From an uncultured SAR86 cluster bacterium (GTDB taxonomy: Bacteria > Pseudomonadota > Gammaproteobacteria > Magnimaribacterales > D2472), in contig CACEZB010000003.1 in the NCBI GenBank assembly GCA_902563835.1, positions 35,921 through 99,920 of the forward strand: a stretch of 64,000 bases of DNA. The letters run 5' to 3'. Below, in pieces: positions 1-8,875 of the stretch. The stretch's first letter is position 1. The number at the start of each line of letters is the position of its first letter. The notes beneath the pieces were generated by a model. It was not told the origin of the DNA. It did no database searches and was given only the letters and a program-made list of their open reading frames with translations. Both the position numbers and the translations under genes were made by a program.

Positions 1-1
1 A

Positions 2-1078
2 GCATTCTTAGATGCATTAACTGTTACTGCGGTATTGATTGGTGTAACAATTGGTTTCTATAGAATTTATCATGCTGTAGCATCAGGTAAGTCATTTTCT
101 GATAATACACATGACTTCCATAACAATGATTCAATAAATTCTATTTCAATAAATGAATTAGAAGAATTTAAAGCTTTTTTAAGAGATCTTGTAATGCACG
201 GCGCAGTTGGAACAGCTCTTGGAGGTGTTTGTACTTTAGTTGGTGAGCCACAAAATTTATTAATAGCAACTATTGCTGGCTGGGAATTTATAGAATTTTT
301 TATAAGAATGGCTCCAATAACAATGCCAGTGTTTTTTGCTGGAATTCTTACTTGTTTGGCTATAGAAAAATTCTCCATTGCAGGTTTTGGAAATCAACTT
401 CCTACAAATATTAGAAATATATTTAATGATTATTCAATACATATGAATGAAAACATTACCTCAAAAGACAAGGCAGAGCTTCTTATTGAATCTTTGGTGG
501 CTGTTTTTCTCGTTATCGCTCTTGCTTTTCACTTAGCAGCTGTTGGCTTAATTGGTTTAGCTGTAATTATTTTACTGACTGCATTCAAAGGTATTACTGA
601 AGAACATAAACTTGGCGAAGCTTTTCATGAGGCACTACCTTTTACTGCGTTGTTAGCTGTATTTTTTGCAATTGTAAGCGTAATTCATGATCAACATCTA
701 TTTTCGCCAGTTATTGACTACGTATTAGCTCAAGATCCTTCAACCCAACCGTCTTTATTTTTTATAGCAAATGGTTTTCTGTCTGCTATAAGTGATAATG
801 TTTTTGTTGCTACTATATATATAAATGAGGTAAAGAACGCTTTTGATAATGGAATCATTACTTTAGATCAATTTAATAATTTAGCCATTGCAATTAATAC
901 AGGAACAAACATCCCTAGTGTAGCAACACCAAATGGGCAAGCTGCATTCTTATTTTTATTAACATCATCATTAGCGCCTTTGATTAATTTATCCTATTTG
1001 AGGATGGTATACATGGCACTTCCTTATACTATTGTTTTATCAATAGTAGGCTATATTTCAATAAACTTATTTCTCTAA
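2..1078 (+). CDS. nhaB: Na+/H+ antiporter NhaB, 3' part
   Basis: This is the C-terminal part, about 359 residues, of the inner-membrane sodium/proton antiporter NhaB, which expels sodium using the proton gradient. The reading frame is open to the left edge; the first visible residues read [20 protein letters not shown], matching the conserved NhaB segment. A TTG at position 35 would be a false start inside the gene. Several hydrophobic segments follow, including the [20 protein letters not shown] region that is typical of this ion-transporter superfamily. The family is about 510 residues long, so roughly 150 residues lie outside. Sodium export suits a marine cell. The stop is 4 bases before dusA, so the two are probably co-transcribed. 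Confidence 0.93.
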   Translation, partial: AFLDALTVTAVLIGVTIGFYRIYHAVASGKSFSDNTHDFHNNDSINSISINELEEFKAFLRDLVMHGAVGTALGGVCTLVGEPQNLLIATIAGWEFIEFFIRMAPITMPVFFAGILTCLAIEKFSIAGFGNQLPTNIRNIFNDYSIHMNENITSKDKAELLIESLVAVFLVIALAFHLAAVGLIGLAVIILLTAFKGITEEHKLGEAFHEALPFTALLAVFFAIVSVIHDQHLFSPVIDYVLAQDPSTQPSLFFIANGFLSAISDNVFVATIYINEVKNAFDNGIITLDQFNNLAIAINTGTNIPSVATPNGQAAFLFLLTSSLAPLINLSYLRMVYMALPYTIVLSIVGYISINLFL

Positions 1079-1082
1079 AACG

Positions 1083-2051
1083 ATGTCATTTGATGACCAC
1101 AAATTTTGTGTAGCTCCTATGATGCAATATACAGATATGCATGATAGATATTTAATAAGATTAATTTCTAAAAAAGTTTTCTTATATACAGAAATGATAG
1201 CAACGGGATCTCTTGTATATGGTAAATGTTTTAATCAATTAGATTTTAATAATGAAGAACACCCCATTGGCGTTCAATTAGGTGGGTCGAATATCAACGA
1301 TTTAGTTGAATGTTCAAAAAAATGTGAACAATATGGCTATGATGAAATCAATTTAAATGTTGGTTGTCCATCAGATAGAGTTCAAAAAGGTAGGTTTGGT
1401 GCTTGTTTGATGTTAGAACCCCAGTTGGTTGCAGAGTGCTTAAATAATATGAAGAATGCTGTAGAAATTCCTGTATCAATAAAATGCAGACTAGGTGTAG
1501 ATAACAATGAATCATATGATTTTTTATATAATTTTATTTCAATTGTTAAAAAGTCAGGCATTAATATTTTTATAATTCATGCTAGAAATGGAATATTAAA
1601 GGGACTCAGTCCTAGACAAAATAGAAATATTCCACCTTTAAAATATGATTATGTGTATAAATTAAAAAAAGATTTTCCAGATCTTGAGATAATAATTAAT
1701 GGCGGGATTAAAAATCTACATCAATCATCAGAACATCTTAAAAAGGTTGATGGCGTAATGATAGGCAGATCTGCATACGAAAACCCTTTTATGTTAAAAG
1801 ATATTGAATCACAGTTCTACGGCATCGATCCTGCTACAAATTCAAAAAAAGAAATACTCAATCAATATTTAGAATATGTGAATAAACAACTAGTCCATGG
1901 ACATAGTCTAAGTAAAATGATGAAACATTTATTTGGATTATCTAGAGGTGATAAATTTGCAAAATCATTTAGAATTAAAGTTCTTGAAATTATAAAAAAT
2001 AATTCGTTAAAGGGTCATGAGAAGGAATTAGAAGATTTATTAATCTATTAA
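1083..2051 (+). CDS. dusA: tRNA-dihydrouridine(20/20a) synthase DusA
   Basis: This FMN enzyme reduces uridine 20/20a in the tRNA D-loop. The 322 residues form a TIM barrel followed by a helical tRNA-binding domain, the usual length. The N-terminal VAPMMQYTDMHDRY and YTEMIATGS match the DusA subgroup rather than DusB or DusC. NVGCPSDRVQKGRFGACLM at about residues 92-110 carries the catalytic cysteine at 108. INGGI near 208 and GVMIGRSAYENP near 225 are FMN-phosphate binding segments. It starts 4 bases after nhaB. Its 3' end overlaps the convergent mlaA gene by 12 bases, typical of the compaction in this genome. No anomaly was seen in the active site. Confidence 0.95.
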   Translation: MSFDDHKFCVAPMMQYTDMHDRYLIRLISKKVFLYTEMIATGSLVYGKCFNQLDFNNEEHPIGVQLGGSNINDLVECSKKCEQYGYDEINLNVGCPSDRVQKGRFGACLMLEPQLVAECLNNMKNAVEIPVSIKCRLGVDNNESYDFLYNFISIVKKSGINIFIIHARNGILKGLSPRQNRNIPPLKYDYVYKLKKDFPDLEIIINGGIKNLHQSSEHLKKVDGVMIGRSAYENPFMLKDIESQFYGIDPATNSKKEILNQYLEYVNKQLVHGHSLSKMMKHLFGLSRGDKFAKSFRIKVLEIIKNNSLKGHEKELEDLLIY

Positions 2052-2738
2052 AAAATCATCCATATCATCTATAAAATCATCTTCAACATCAATGCCATCT
2101 TTAACTTCATAGTTTATTGACTGTATATATGCATCTTTAACAAATGAATATTTATCACCAGACAGTAGCGATTCTACCTCCAATAATCTTTCTCTAGTTT
2201 CAATGGCATCTATAGATTTAAGTGCGATATTTACATCGGTTTCTGTCATATGAAAGGTTACAGAAAGAAAAGACGAAACTGGCCTACTCAAGGTGTCCCG
2301 TAGAGATGAAGGCCCTAAGACTGGCAACATGATATATGGTCCTTGACCTACACCCCAAACACCTAGCGTTTGACCAAAATCTTCTTCATGTCTTTCTAAT
2401 CCGATTTTAGATGCTACATCAATAAAGCCAGCCAGACCAATAGTTGAGTTAATAATAAATCTAGTTAAATCATTTAGTGATTCTTTGGGCTTACCTTGTA
2501 ATAATTGATTTATAAAAGTATCAACTTCTTCTAGATTATTAAAAAAATTAGTTACTCCGCTCTTTATTGGTGGTGGAAACTCAGAATAGATCTTAGCAAT
2601 TGGTTTAGCAATTTTTTCATCTAGATTCTCATTAAATTGAAAAGTTTTTCTATTTAAATTTTCATATGGATCATTTATTTCATTTGCAGAAATATCAGAA
2701 ATATAAAAAATAAATATAAGTAGATAGAAAAATTTCAT
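2040..2738 (-). CDS. mlaA: MlaA/VacJ family outer-membrane lipid-asymmetry protein
   Basis: This belongs to the MlaA (VacJ) family, which removes mislocalised phospholipids from the outer leaflet of the outer membrane and passes them to the Mla shuttle. Family motifs are clear: DPYENLNRKTFQFN near residue 23, INQLLQGKP, GLAGFIDVAS, DFGQTLGVWGVGQGPYIMLPVLGPSSLRD. The 232 residues are close to the usual length, with an acidic C-terminal tail (DVEDDFIDDMDD). The N-terminus is a hydrophobic signal sequence, but no lipobox cysteine can be seen, whereas E. coli MlaA is a lipoprotein; here the protein may be held only by its own membrane ring. No other mla gene is in the window. It lies 6 bases downstream of the mrp gene. 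Confidence 0.92.
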   Translation of the reverse strand: MKFFYLLIFIFYISDISANEINDPYENLNRKTFQFNENLDEKIAKPIAKIYSEFPPPIKSGVTNFFNNLEEVDTFINQLLQGKPKESLNDLTRFIINSTIGLAGFIDVASKIGLERHEEDFGQTLGVWGVGQGPYIMLPVLGPSSLRDTLSRPVSSFLSVTFHMTETDVNIALKSIDAIETRERLLEVESLLSGDKYSFVKDAYIQSINYEVKDGIDVEDDFIDDMDDFLID

Positions 2739-2744
2739 TCCTTA

Positions 2745-3425
2745 TTATACATTTGACTCTATAACAGCTGTTATATCTATTGCATCCTGTGATTCATAAT
2801 TAATATCAAAATTATAAATATTTTTATCAAAGTTAAAGTTACCTAAATTCTTAATATTTTTTTCAATTAAAAATTTATCACTTAAAATTTCTTCAGAATT
2901 AAATATATTATTTGAGATATATCCCAATATATTTATATCCAACCTTTCTAATAATGAAATTGTTTTTTTAGCATCTGACATTGCTAAGATACTTGGAGAT
3001 GTAACTAAAATAAAATGATCTACTTTTATTTCATTAAAGACTGTTAGATAAGCATCTCCGGTACCTGGTGGCATATCAATTAATAAATAATCTAAATCGC
3101 CCCATTCTGTTGTATTTATAAGTTGTTTAATTGCTCCGCTTAACATAGGACCTCTCCATGCAGCTGCCTTATCATGATTTAATATAGATCCCATTGAAAT
3201 TACTTCTATATTATTTTTTTTAATAGGTAGAATTGACTTATTCTCATCAAAAATGGGTTTTTCATTTATTTCAAATAAAATATTTTGATTTGGTCCATAA
3301 ATATCAGCATCTAACACCCCTACACTTTTAGTTTTACTTAAACAGAGTGCTATTGACGCTGTAATTGAGCTTTTTCCAACACCGCCCTTTGCTGATCCGA
3401 ATGCAATAATTTTTTTTATAGGCAT
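2745..3425 (-). CDS. Mrp/ApbC-type P-loop ATPase, short form without CXXC
   Basis: Mrp/ApbC (NBP35) ATPases carry and deliver iron-sulfur clusters. The deviant Walker A motif SAKGGVGKSS lies at about residues 11-20; DADIYGPNQN (switch I region), AWRGPMLSGAIKQL and DYLLIDMPPGTGD (Walker B region) are all typical. The gene is divergent from metG, as mrp is in E. coli. At 226 residues it is much shorter than the roughly 350 usual: the N-terminal DUF59 domain is absent and the C-terminal half lacks the CXXC pair that bridges the cluster in the dimer. It may be a reduced paralogue with another task, or may act with a partner. The family is sure, the function is not. Confidence 0.85.
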   Translation of the reverse strand: MPIKKIIAFGSAKGGVGKSSITASIALCLSKTKSVGVLDADIYGPNQNILFEINEKPIFDENKSILPIKKNNIEVISMGSILNHDKAAAWRGPMLSGAIKQLINTTEWGDLDYLLIDMPPGTGDAYLTVFNEIKVDHFILVTSPSILAMSDAKKTISLLERLDINILGYISNNIFNSEEILSDKFLIEKNIKNLGNFNFDKNIYNFDINYESQDAIDITAVIESNV

Positions 3426-3445
3426 ATATAAACAATATTTTCACA

Positions 3446-3451
3446 TATAAT
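3446..3451 (+). promoter_or_regulatory. -10 element of the metG promoter
   Basis: A perfect TATAAT lies 11 bases before the metG ATG, in a 37-base gap between the divergent mrp and metG starts. No good -35 is visible at 16-18 bases and no Shine-Dalgarno precedes the ATG. Transcription from here would start within about 5 bases of the start codon, giving a nearly leaderless mRNA. Confidence 0.45.
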
Positions 3452-3462
3452 ACAGTTATTGC

Positions 3463-5418
3463 ATGAACATACCTACAAAAAAAAATAGAAAAATTCTTGT
3501 AACTCAAGCATTGCCCTATGCAAATACACCCCTTCACTTGGGTCATATATTGGAAGCGGTTCAAACTGATATTTGGACAAGATTTCAGAATATAAATAAC
3601 AATGAATGCCATTTCTTTTGTGCAGATGATACTCATGGCACACCAGTCATGCTTAAAGCACGTGAATTAGGTATTTCACCAGAAGAATTAATTAAAGATG
3701 TATATAAAGACCATAAATCCACATATGACCTATATGGAATAAAGTTTACAAATTTTTATACAACGCATAGCGATGAAAATAAGAAATATTCTGAATATAT
3801 TTACAATGAAGCTAAAAATAATAATTTAATTTCTAAAGAAAAGATTGAACAATTATTTGATGAAAATGAAGAGATGTTTTTATCTGATCGTTTTATAAAA
3901 GGAAGTTGTCCAAAATGTAATGAACCTGAACAATATGGAGATAATTGTGAAAAATGCGGCGCTAGTTATAACGTGCTTGATATCAAAGATCCAATATCAA
4001 CAATATCAAATTCCAAACCGATAAAAAAAGAAAGTGAACACATATTTTTTGATCTTTCGAAGAAGGCTGATGTTCTTAAAGATTTTTTAAAATCATCAAA
4101 TTTCCAAGAACCAATTAAAAATAAATTAAATGAATGGCTTGATGATGATTTAAAAAAATGGGATATATCAAGAGATGCTCCATACTTTGGGTTTGAAATA
4201 CCAGGTGAAAAAGATAAATATTTTTATGTATGGGTTGATGCGCCTATTGGCTATATAGCATCAATAGCTAATTGGGCGCAAAAAAATGATAAAGATATGA
4301 GTGAGTTGTGGTCTGATAACTCGAAATATGAAATTTATCATTTTATTGGTAAAGATATTTCATATTTTCATGGATTGTTTTGGCCAGCACTTTTATCTTC
4401 AGCAAATTTTAAACTACCAGATGGAATCTTTGTTCATGGGTTTTTAACTATAAATGGTGAAAAAATGTCTAAATCTAGAGGAACTGGAATATTGGCAAGG
4501 GATTTCGCTGAAATATGTAACCCCGAAACATTAAGATATTATTTTGCAGCAAAATTAAATAATAAAGTTGAGGATATTGATTTAAATTTTGAAGATTATG
4601 TTCAGAGAATCAATTCAGACATTATTGGTAAATATTTAAATATTGCATCTAGATCAGCATCATTTTTAAAGAAAAATAAAAATAATATCTCTAACGATAT
4701 TGATAGATCTTTAATAGATAAACTAATTAATGAAAAAGAAAATATTATTAATTTATATGAATCAAGAAATTATTCTAAATTAATAAGATTAATAATGGAT
4801 CTTGCTGATATTGTTAATAAATATATCAACGATAATACGCCATGGAAAAAAGATGCTAAAGATGCAATTATAATAAGCTCTACTGCAATAAATGCTTTTA
4901 AAATTCTAACAATATACTTAAGTCCTATAATACCGAATATTACTTCAGAAGCTTTTAAGTTTCTAAACATAACTGATTGTTCATTTGATGATATTAATAA
5001 TGATTTAACTGAACAAATAAATAACTATAAGCCATTGCTAAATAGGCTCGAACCATTAATAATTCCAGAGGAAGATGATATGGATAATCAAAATATAATT
5101 AATATTGACCAGTTTTCAGCTATTGATTTAAGGGTAGCAAAAATAAAAGAAGCTACTAATGTTGAGGGTGCTGATAAATTACTTCAATTAAAACTTGATG
5201 TTGGTGAGTTTGGTGAAAGAAATGTATTTGCTGGTATTAAGAGTGCCTATAAAGCAGAAGATCTTAAAGACAGACTAGTTGTCTTAGTAAATAACCTAGA
5301 GCCAAGAAAGATGAAATTTGGCATTTCTGAAGGAATGGTTCTTGCATCAAGTAATGATGATGGTATTTATTTAGTTTCTCCTGACAAGGGAGCCAAACCA
5401 GGAATGCAAGTAAAATAA
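3463..5418 (+). CDS. metG: Methionyl-tRNA synthetase
   Basis: This cytoplasmic class I synthetase charges tRNA-Met. Its 651 residues hold the Rossmann core with HLGH at 25-28 (the HIGH motif), a zinc knuckle with two CxxC pairs (CPKC and CEKC) near residues 145-165, KMSKS at 334-338, the helical anticodon-binding domain, and a C-terminal EMAP-like tRNA-binding domain from about residue 545 ([26 protein letters not shown]). All catalytic signatures are intact, and the length fits the homodimeric form. The ATG is the first in-frame start after the stop and has a TATAAT 11 bases upstream. The stop overlaps the next ATG by one base, so the reductase gene downstream is translationally coupled. Confidence 0.98.
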   Translation: MNIPTKKNRKILVTQALPYANTPLHLGHILEAVQTDIWTRFQNINNNECHFFCADDTHGTPVMLKARELGISPEELIKDVYKDHKSTYDLYGIKFTNFYTTHSDENKKYSEYIYNEAKNNNLISKEKIEQLFDENEEMFLSDRFIKGSCPKCNEPEQYGDNCEKCGASYNVLDIKDPISTISNSKPIKKESEHIFFDLSKKADVLKDFLKSSNFQEPIKNKLNEWLDDDLKKWDISRDAPYFGFEIPGEKDKYFYVWVDAPIGYIASIANWAQKNDKDMSELWSDNSKYEIYHFIGKDISYFHGLFWPALLSSANFKLPDGIFVHGFLTINGEKMSKSRGTGILARDFAEICNPETLRYYFAAKLNNKVEDIDLNFEDYVQRINSDIIGKYLNIASRSASFLKKNKNNISNDIDRSLIDKLINEKENIINLYESRNYSKLIRLIMDLADIVNKYINDNTPWKKDAKDAIIISSTAINAFKILTIYLSPIIPNITSEAFKFLNITDCSFDDINNDLTEQINNYKPLLNRLEPLIIPEEDDMDNQNIINIDQFSAIDLRVAKIKEATNVEGADKLLQLKLDVGEFGERNVFAGIKSAYKAEDLKDRLVVLVNNLEPRKMKFGISEGMVLASSNDDGIYLVSPDKGAKPGMQVK

Positions 5419-6455
5419 TGAAAAAAGTTGATATTATAATAATTGGTGCTGGTCCAGTTGGTCTATTTACAGTTTTTGAAGCAGGTTTGTTAGGCTTGAA
5501 TTGTTTATTGATTGATAATCTAGATAAGCCTGGTGGTCAATGTGCTGAACTTTATCCAGATAAACCAATTTATGATATTCCAGGCGTACCCTTCCAGACA
5601 GGTCAAGAACATGTTGATGCTTTAATGGAACAAATAAAACCATTTAAATATGAATTATATTTAAATGAAAGAGTGGATTCTTTAAATGAAATAAATGAAG
5701 ATAATGATAACTATTGGAAAGTTACGACTAATGAAAATAATCAATTTATTTCAAAAAATATTTTTATAGCCGCAGGGGCAGGATCATTTGAGCCAAGGAG
5801 ACCGCCTAATATAGATGAGCCAGATAAATTTATTGATAATGGAGTTTCATATGCTGTCAGATCTATTGAAAAGTATGATAATAAAAATGTAATGATATTT
5901 GGTGGTGGAGATTCAGCTTTGGATTGGACAGTTGAGCTATCAAAAAATGCTAAGTCCGTTACATTGATTCATAGAAGAGATGCATTTAGAGGCGCGCAAC
6001 ATACTGAGAAAATGATGCGTGAACTTGTTAAAAAAAATAAAATAAAACTGCTTACACCCTATCTAATTGATTCTATAAAAGGCAATAAAAAAGTAGAAGG
6101 AGTTACTTTAAAAAACTTTGAAACAAATGAAATAGAATCTCATGAAGCAGATGAGCTTATATTTTTATTTGGTTTAAATAAAAAACTAGGGCCAATACTT
6201 GAATGGGGTATAGATTTAAATGGAAAAAAAATTAGTGTAAATACCGAAAATTTCCAGACTTCTAAACCGGGTATTTTTGCTATTGGAGATATTAATGATT
6301 ATCCAGGTAAGTTAGATTTAATTTTATCTGGTTTCCACGAAACAACATTAGCAGTTCAAGAGGCCTATAAAAGAATATATCCTGGTGAGAGAGTTCCATT
6401 TGGTTATACAACTTCAAATTCAAAACTACATAAAAAGTTAGGTGTTAAAGAATAG
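5418..6455 (+). CDS. Ferredoxin/flavodoxin--NADP+ reductase, thioredoxin-reductase-like type
   Basis: This 345-residue two-domain flavoprotein has an FAD-binding GAGPVG at 10-15 and an NADPH-binding GGGDSALDW at 162-170. GDINDYPGKLDLILSGFHE near the C-terminus contacts the flavin. The CxxC redox pair of thioredoxin reductase is missing, which places it in the TrxR-like ferredoxin-NADP reductase family (YumC type). It probably passes electrons between NADPH and ferredoxin or flavodoxin for biosynthesis and iron-sulfur assembly. It starts on the last base of metG and overlaps the RNase T gene by 14 bases. The electron partner cannot be told from this window. Confidence 0.9.
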   Translation: MKKVDIIIIGAGPVGLFTVFEAGLLGLNCLLIDNLDKPGGQCAELYPDKPIYDIPGVPFQTGQEHVDALMEQIKPFKYELYLNERVDSLNEINEDNDNYWKVTTNENNQFISKNIFIAAGAGSFEPRRPPNIDEPDKFIDNGVSYAVRSIEKYDNKNVMIFGGGDSALDWTVELSKNAKSVTLIHRRDAFRGAQHTEKMMRELVKKNKIKLLTPYLIDSIKGNKKVEGVTLKNFETNEIESHEADELIFLFGLNKKLGPILEWGIDLNGKKISVNTENFQTSKPGIFAIGDINDYPGKLDLILSGFHETTLAVQEAYKRIYPGERVPFGYTTSNSKLHKKLGVKE

Positions 6456-7026
6456 ATTTAGAAAATATCTTCCTGTTGTAGTAGATATAGAAACTGGAGG
6501 CTTTGATCCTGAATTAAATGCGATTTTAGAGATAGCGATAACACTTATTGAGGAAAATGATAATAAGTTTGTTGTTGGAGAAACTCATAGACATCATATT
6601 ATTCCATTTAAAAATTCAATTATTGAAAAAGAATCATTAGAGTTTACAAAAATTAAATTAGACCATCCGCTAAGAAATGCAATAGATGAAAAAGATGCAA
6701 TAAAAGACATATTTAAAATAATTAATAAAGTAAAAAATAAATATGAATGTTCTAGAGCAATCTTGGTTGGACACAATGCGCATTTTGATAAGTCATTTTT
6801 AGACGCAGCTATTAAAAGAAACAATATTAAAAAAACACCATTTCATAAATTTTCTGTTATAGATACTGTCTCATTAGGTGTTTTAGCCACAGGGCAAACA
6901 GTCCTTGCAAGAATATGTGACAAGCTAGAAATTGATTATGATAATGATCAAGCTCATTCAGCAGCATATGACACTTTAGTAACAGCTAAAGTATTTTGTA
7001 GTATTGTTAATGGTTATGATAATTAA
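6442..7026 (+). CDS. rnt: Ribonuclease T
   Basis: RNase T is a 3'-5' exonuclease that trims the ends of tRNAs and other stable RNAs. The DEDD catalytic set is present: D15 and E17 in PVVVDIETGG, Asp in VGHNAHFDKSF near 113-117, and His and Asp in QAHSAAYDTL near 173-178. RFRKYLPVV at the N-terminus matches RNase T rather than the DnaQ proofreading subunit, and 194 residues is slightly short of the E. coli 215. The start is GTG, inside the 3' end of the reductase gene; no in-frame ATG gives the conserved N-terminus. The end overlaps the convergent grxD by 4 bases. Confidence 0.93.
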   Translation: MLKNRFRKYLPVVVDIETGGFDPELNAILEIAITLIEENDNKFVVGETHRHHIIPFKNSIIEKESLEFTKIKLDHPLRNAIDEKDAIKDIFKIINKVKNKYECSRAILVGHNAHFDKSFLDAAIKRNNIKKTPFHKFSVIDTVSLGVLATGQTVLARICDKLEIDYDNDQAHSAAYDTLVTAKVFCSIVNGYDN

Positions 7027-7337
7027 GATTGCGCTGAATCAATTAATTTCTTAAGTTCTCCAGTTTCATGCATTTGGGTAATAATATCAGCCCCCCCAAT
7101 TAACTCCCCATTAATATATACTTGAGGAAACGTAGGCCATTCTGATATTTTTGGTAAAGCAACCCTCACATCGTTATTCTCTAAAACATCAACGTATGAA
7201 AACTTAGAATCACATTCTATTAATGCTTGGATTGTTTTTGCTGAAAAACCACATCTGGGTTCATATGGTGTTCCTTTCATATAAATAAGAATATTATTTT
7301 CTTTTATTTGTTCTTTTAATTTATCTTCGATATTCAT
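7023..7337 (-). CDS. grxD: Monothiol glutaredoxin Grx4
   Basis: Monothiol glutaredoxins bind a [2Fe-2S] cluster together with glutathione and BolA, and take part in cluster transfer and iron sensing. The CGFS active site is at residues 29-32 after KGTPYEPR; WPTFPQVYINGELIGGADI carries the cis-proline and glutathione-binding segment. The 104 residues match the family. A bolA-family partner gene is at 29329-29631, far away but in the same window. It is the last gene of a reverse run that starts with the 142-residue unknown protein, 1 base after pdxJ. Confidence 0.97.
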   Translation of the reverse strand: MNIEDKLKEQIKENNILIYMKGTPYEPRCGFSAKTIQALIECDSKFSYVDVLENNDVRVALPKISEWPTFPQVYINGELIGGADIITQMHETGELKKLIDSAQS

Positions 7338-7338
7338 A

Positions 7339-8082
7339 TTAATTTCTAATAACCTTGAGGTATTTTAAAATTGTATCCTCATAGCCATACATTAATGAAT
7401 CTATAATTATTGCATGTCCAATAGATACTTCGTTAATATTACCTATTTTAACCAAATAATGAAGATTATTTAAATTTAGATCATGTCCTGCATTAATTAA
7501 AAGATTATGATTAGAAGCAAAATCGATCATCTCTTGAATATTTGAAATAATACTCTCATCATTATTTGAGATTGCCTTGGCAAATTGACCTGTATGAATT
7601 TCAATTAGATCAACATTTAATTTAGATGCATATTCTATTCCTTTCATATCATCAATAAACAAACTAATTTTAGATTTATTAGAACTGGACCTAATTAATT
7701 CGATAGTGTTAATTAATTCTTGATCATGGGATCCAGGATGCCATCCATAATCAGATGTTATTTGATTTATCTCATCAGGCACTAAGGTAACTTGATCAGG
7801 TTTTATGATATCAACCAATTCACAAAAACCTTTAAAATCATTATTTGGTTTTGAGAATGGATTGCCTTCAATATTAAACTCAACCCCTCTCTCTTTACAT
7901 ATTTTAGATATTTCTATCACATCATCGCTTGTTGCATGACGATGATCAGGCCTTGGATGGAGTGTAAGTCCAGTAACACCTAAATCAATGGCTTTATTAG
8001 CAAAATAGCTCAACTCAGGATAATTTTCACCCCTAGCATTTCTAAGTAATGCAATTTTATTTAAATTAACGCTTAACTTCAT
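7339..8082 (-). CDS. pdxJ: Pyridoxine 5'-phosphate synthase
   Basis: PdxJ condenses 1-deoxy-xylulose 5-phosphate with 3-amino-2-oxopropyl phosphate to form pyridoxine 5'-phosphate, the last ring-closing step of the DXP-dependent vitamin B6 route. The 247-residue TIM barrel starts LSVNLNKIALLRNARG, continues with LHPRPDHRHATSDDV and FNIEGNPF, and ends with NAGHDLNLNNL and EVSIGHAII, all diagnostic. It lies between the CofE-like gene (15 bases) and grxD (1 base). In E. coli pdxJ sits beside recO and acpS; that neighbourhood is not kept here. Confidence 0.97.
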   Translation of the reverse strand: MKLSVNLNKIALLRNARGENYPELSYFANKAIDLGVTGLTLHPRPDHRHATSDDVIEISKICKERGVEFNIEGNPFSKPNNDFKGFCELVDIIKPDQVTLVPDEINQITSDYGWHPGSHDQELINTIELIRSSSNKSKISLFIDDMKGIEYASKLNVDLIEIHTGQFAKAISNNDESIISNIQEMIDFASNHNLLINAGHDLNLNNLHYLVKIGNINEVSIGHAIIIDSLMYGYEDTILKYLKVIRN

Positions 8083-8097
8083 TTTTGTATTATATAT

Positions 8098-8859
8098 TTA
8101 TCTATATAAGTCATCTTCATTATTAACAGTGAGATTAAATGCATCATTGATCTCATATTGATTCATATCAAATCCCTTTACTAAAATTATTGGTTTCATT
8201 TCATCACTTTGACCCATTAAAATTCCAGCAGCTGATGCTATTTCATCTGCAACTGCAATTTCTGTATGTTTTAATGATTTTCCATACATATCTGTTGTGC
8301 CAGATAAATCTATCAAACTTTGAATATTGCTACTTGCAAGAGCAAAATTTGTTACTCCAAGCCTATAAGGTCTCGTCATAGAATCAGAAATAATGATTGA
8401 TATATTTTTATTTAATTTTTTTGATAATCTTTTCTGTATTTCACTTGCACTTTTTGAAGGATTGATTGGTAATAATAATGCTAAATTTTTATCATCAGGA
8501 ATATTTGAGAAATCAACTCCAGCATTTACATTTATATATCCCAAATTATGCTCAACAATCAAAACGCCCTTTTCAATTGAAATAATTTTCTTTGATTCAT
8601 TTAATACACATTGAATTAATCCAGGATGTCTCTTTAATTTAGTAGCAAGATCTTGTGCTTCCCTTGATATTTCAATTTTATTTATATCAATATATCTACC
8701 TTCGGATTTAGAAATTATTTTTTGGGCAATAACAAATACATCGTTTTCATGAATATCTTGTTTATTTTCCTCTAGGTTATTACATATAATTTCAACAAGA
8801 TTATCACCAGGTTCAATAAAAGGTATATTCTTTAAAGCTGTAAGTTCAATTCTACTCAT
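8098..8859 (-). CDS. CofE-like coenzyme F420-0:L-glutamate ligase
   Basis: CofE adds gamma-linked glutamate to coenzyme F420-0 using GTP. The 253 residues contain EPGDNLVEII near the N-terminus, VIAQKIISKSEGR near 43-55, NAGVDFSN at 112-119, ISDSMTRPYRLGVTNFA at about 157-173 (usually SDTFGRPWR), and HTEIAVADEIASAAGILMG at 198-216, the order seen in the family. The length fits a stand-alone archaeal-type CofE, without the FMN domain of actinobacterial FbiB. No other F420 gene (cofC, cofD, cofG, cofH) and no recognised F420-dependent enzyme is in the window. It lies between an unknown gene and pdxJ on one probable transcript. It may make F420 or act on another substrate. Confidence 0.82.
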   Translation of the reverse strand: MSRIELTALKNIPFIEPGDNLVEIICNNLEENKQDIHENDVFVIAQKIISKSEGRYIDINKIEISREAQDLATKLKRHPGLIQCVLNESKKIISIEKGVLIVEHNLGYINVNAGVDFSNIPDDKNLALLLPINPSKSASEIQKRLSKKLNKNISIIISDSMTRPYRLGVTNFALASSNIQSLIDLSGTTDMYGKSLKHTEIAVADEIASAAGILMGQSDEMKPIILVKGFDMNQYEINDAFNLTVNNEDDLYR

Positions 8860-8875
8860 TTTTAATATTTACCAT

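Noticed and set aside
35-1078. TTG at 35 as the start of nhaB
   Set aside because: The upstream codons already encode conserved NhaB residues and the frame is open to the edge.
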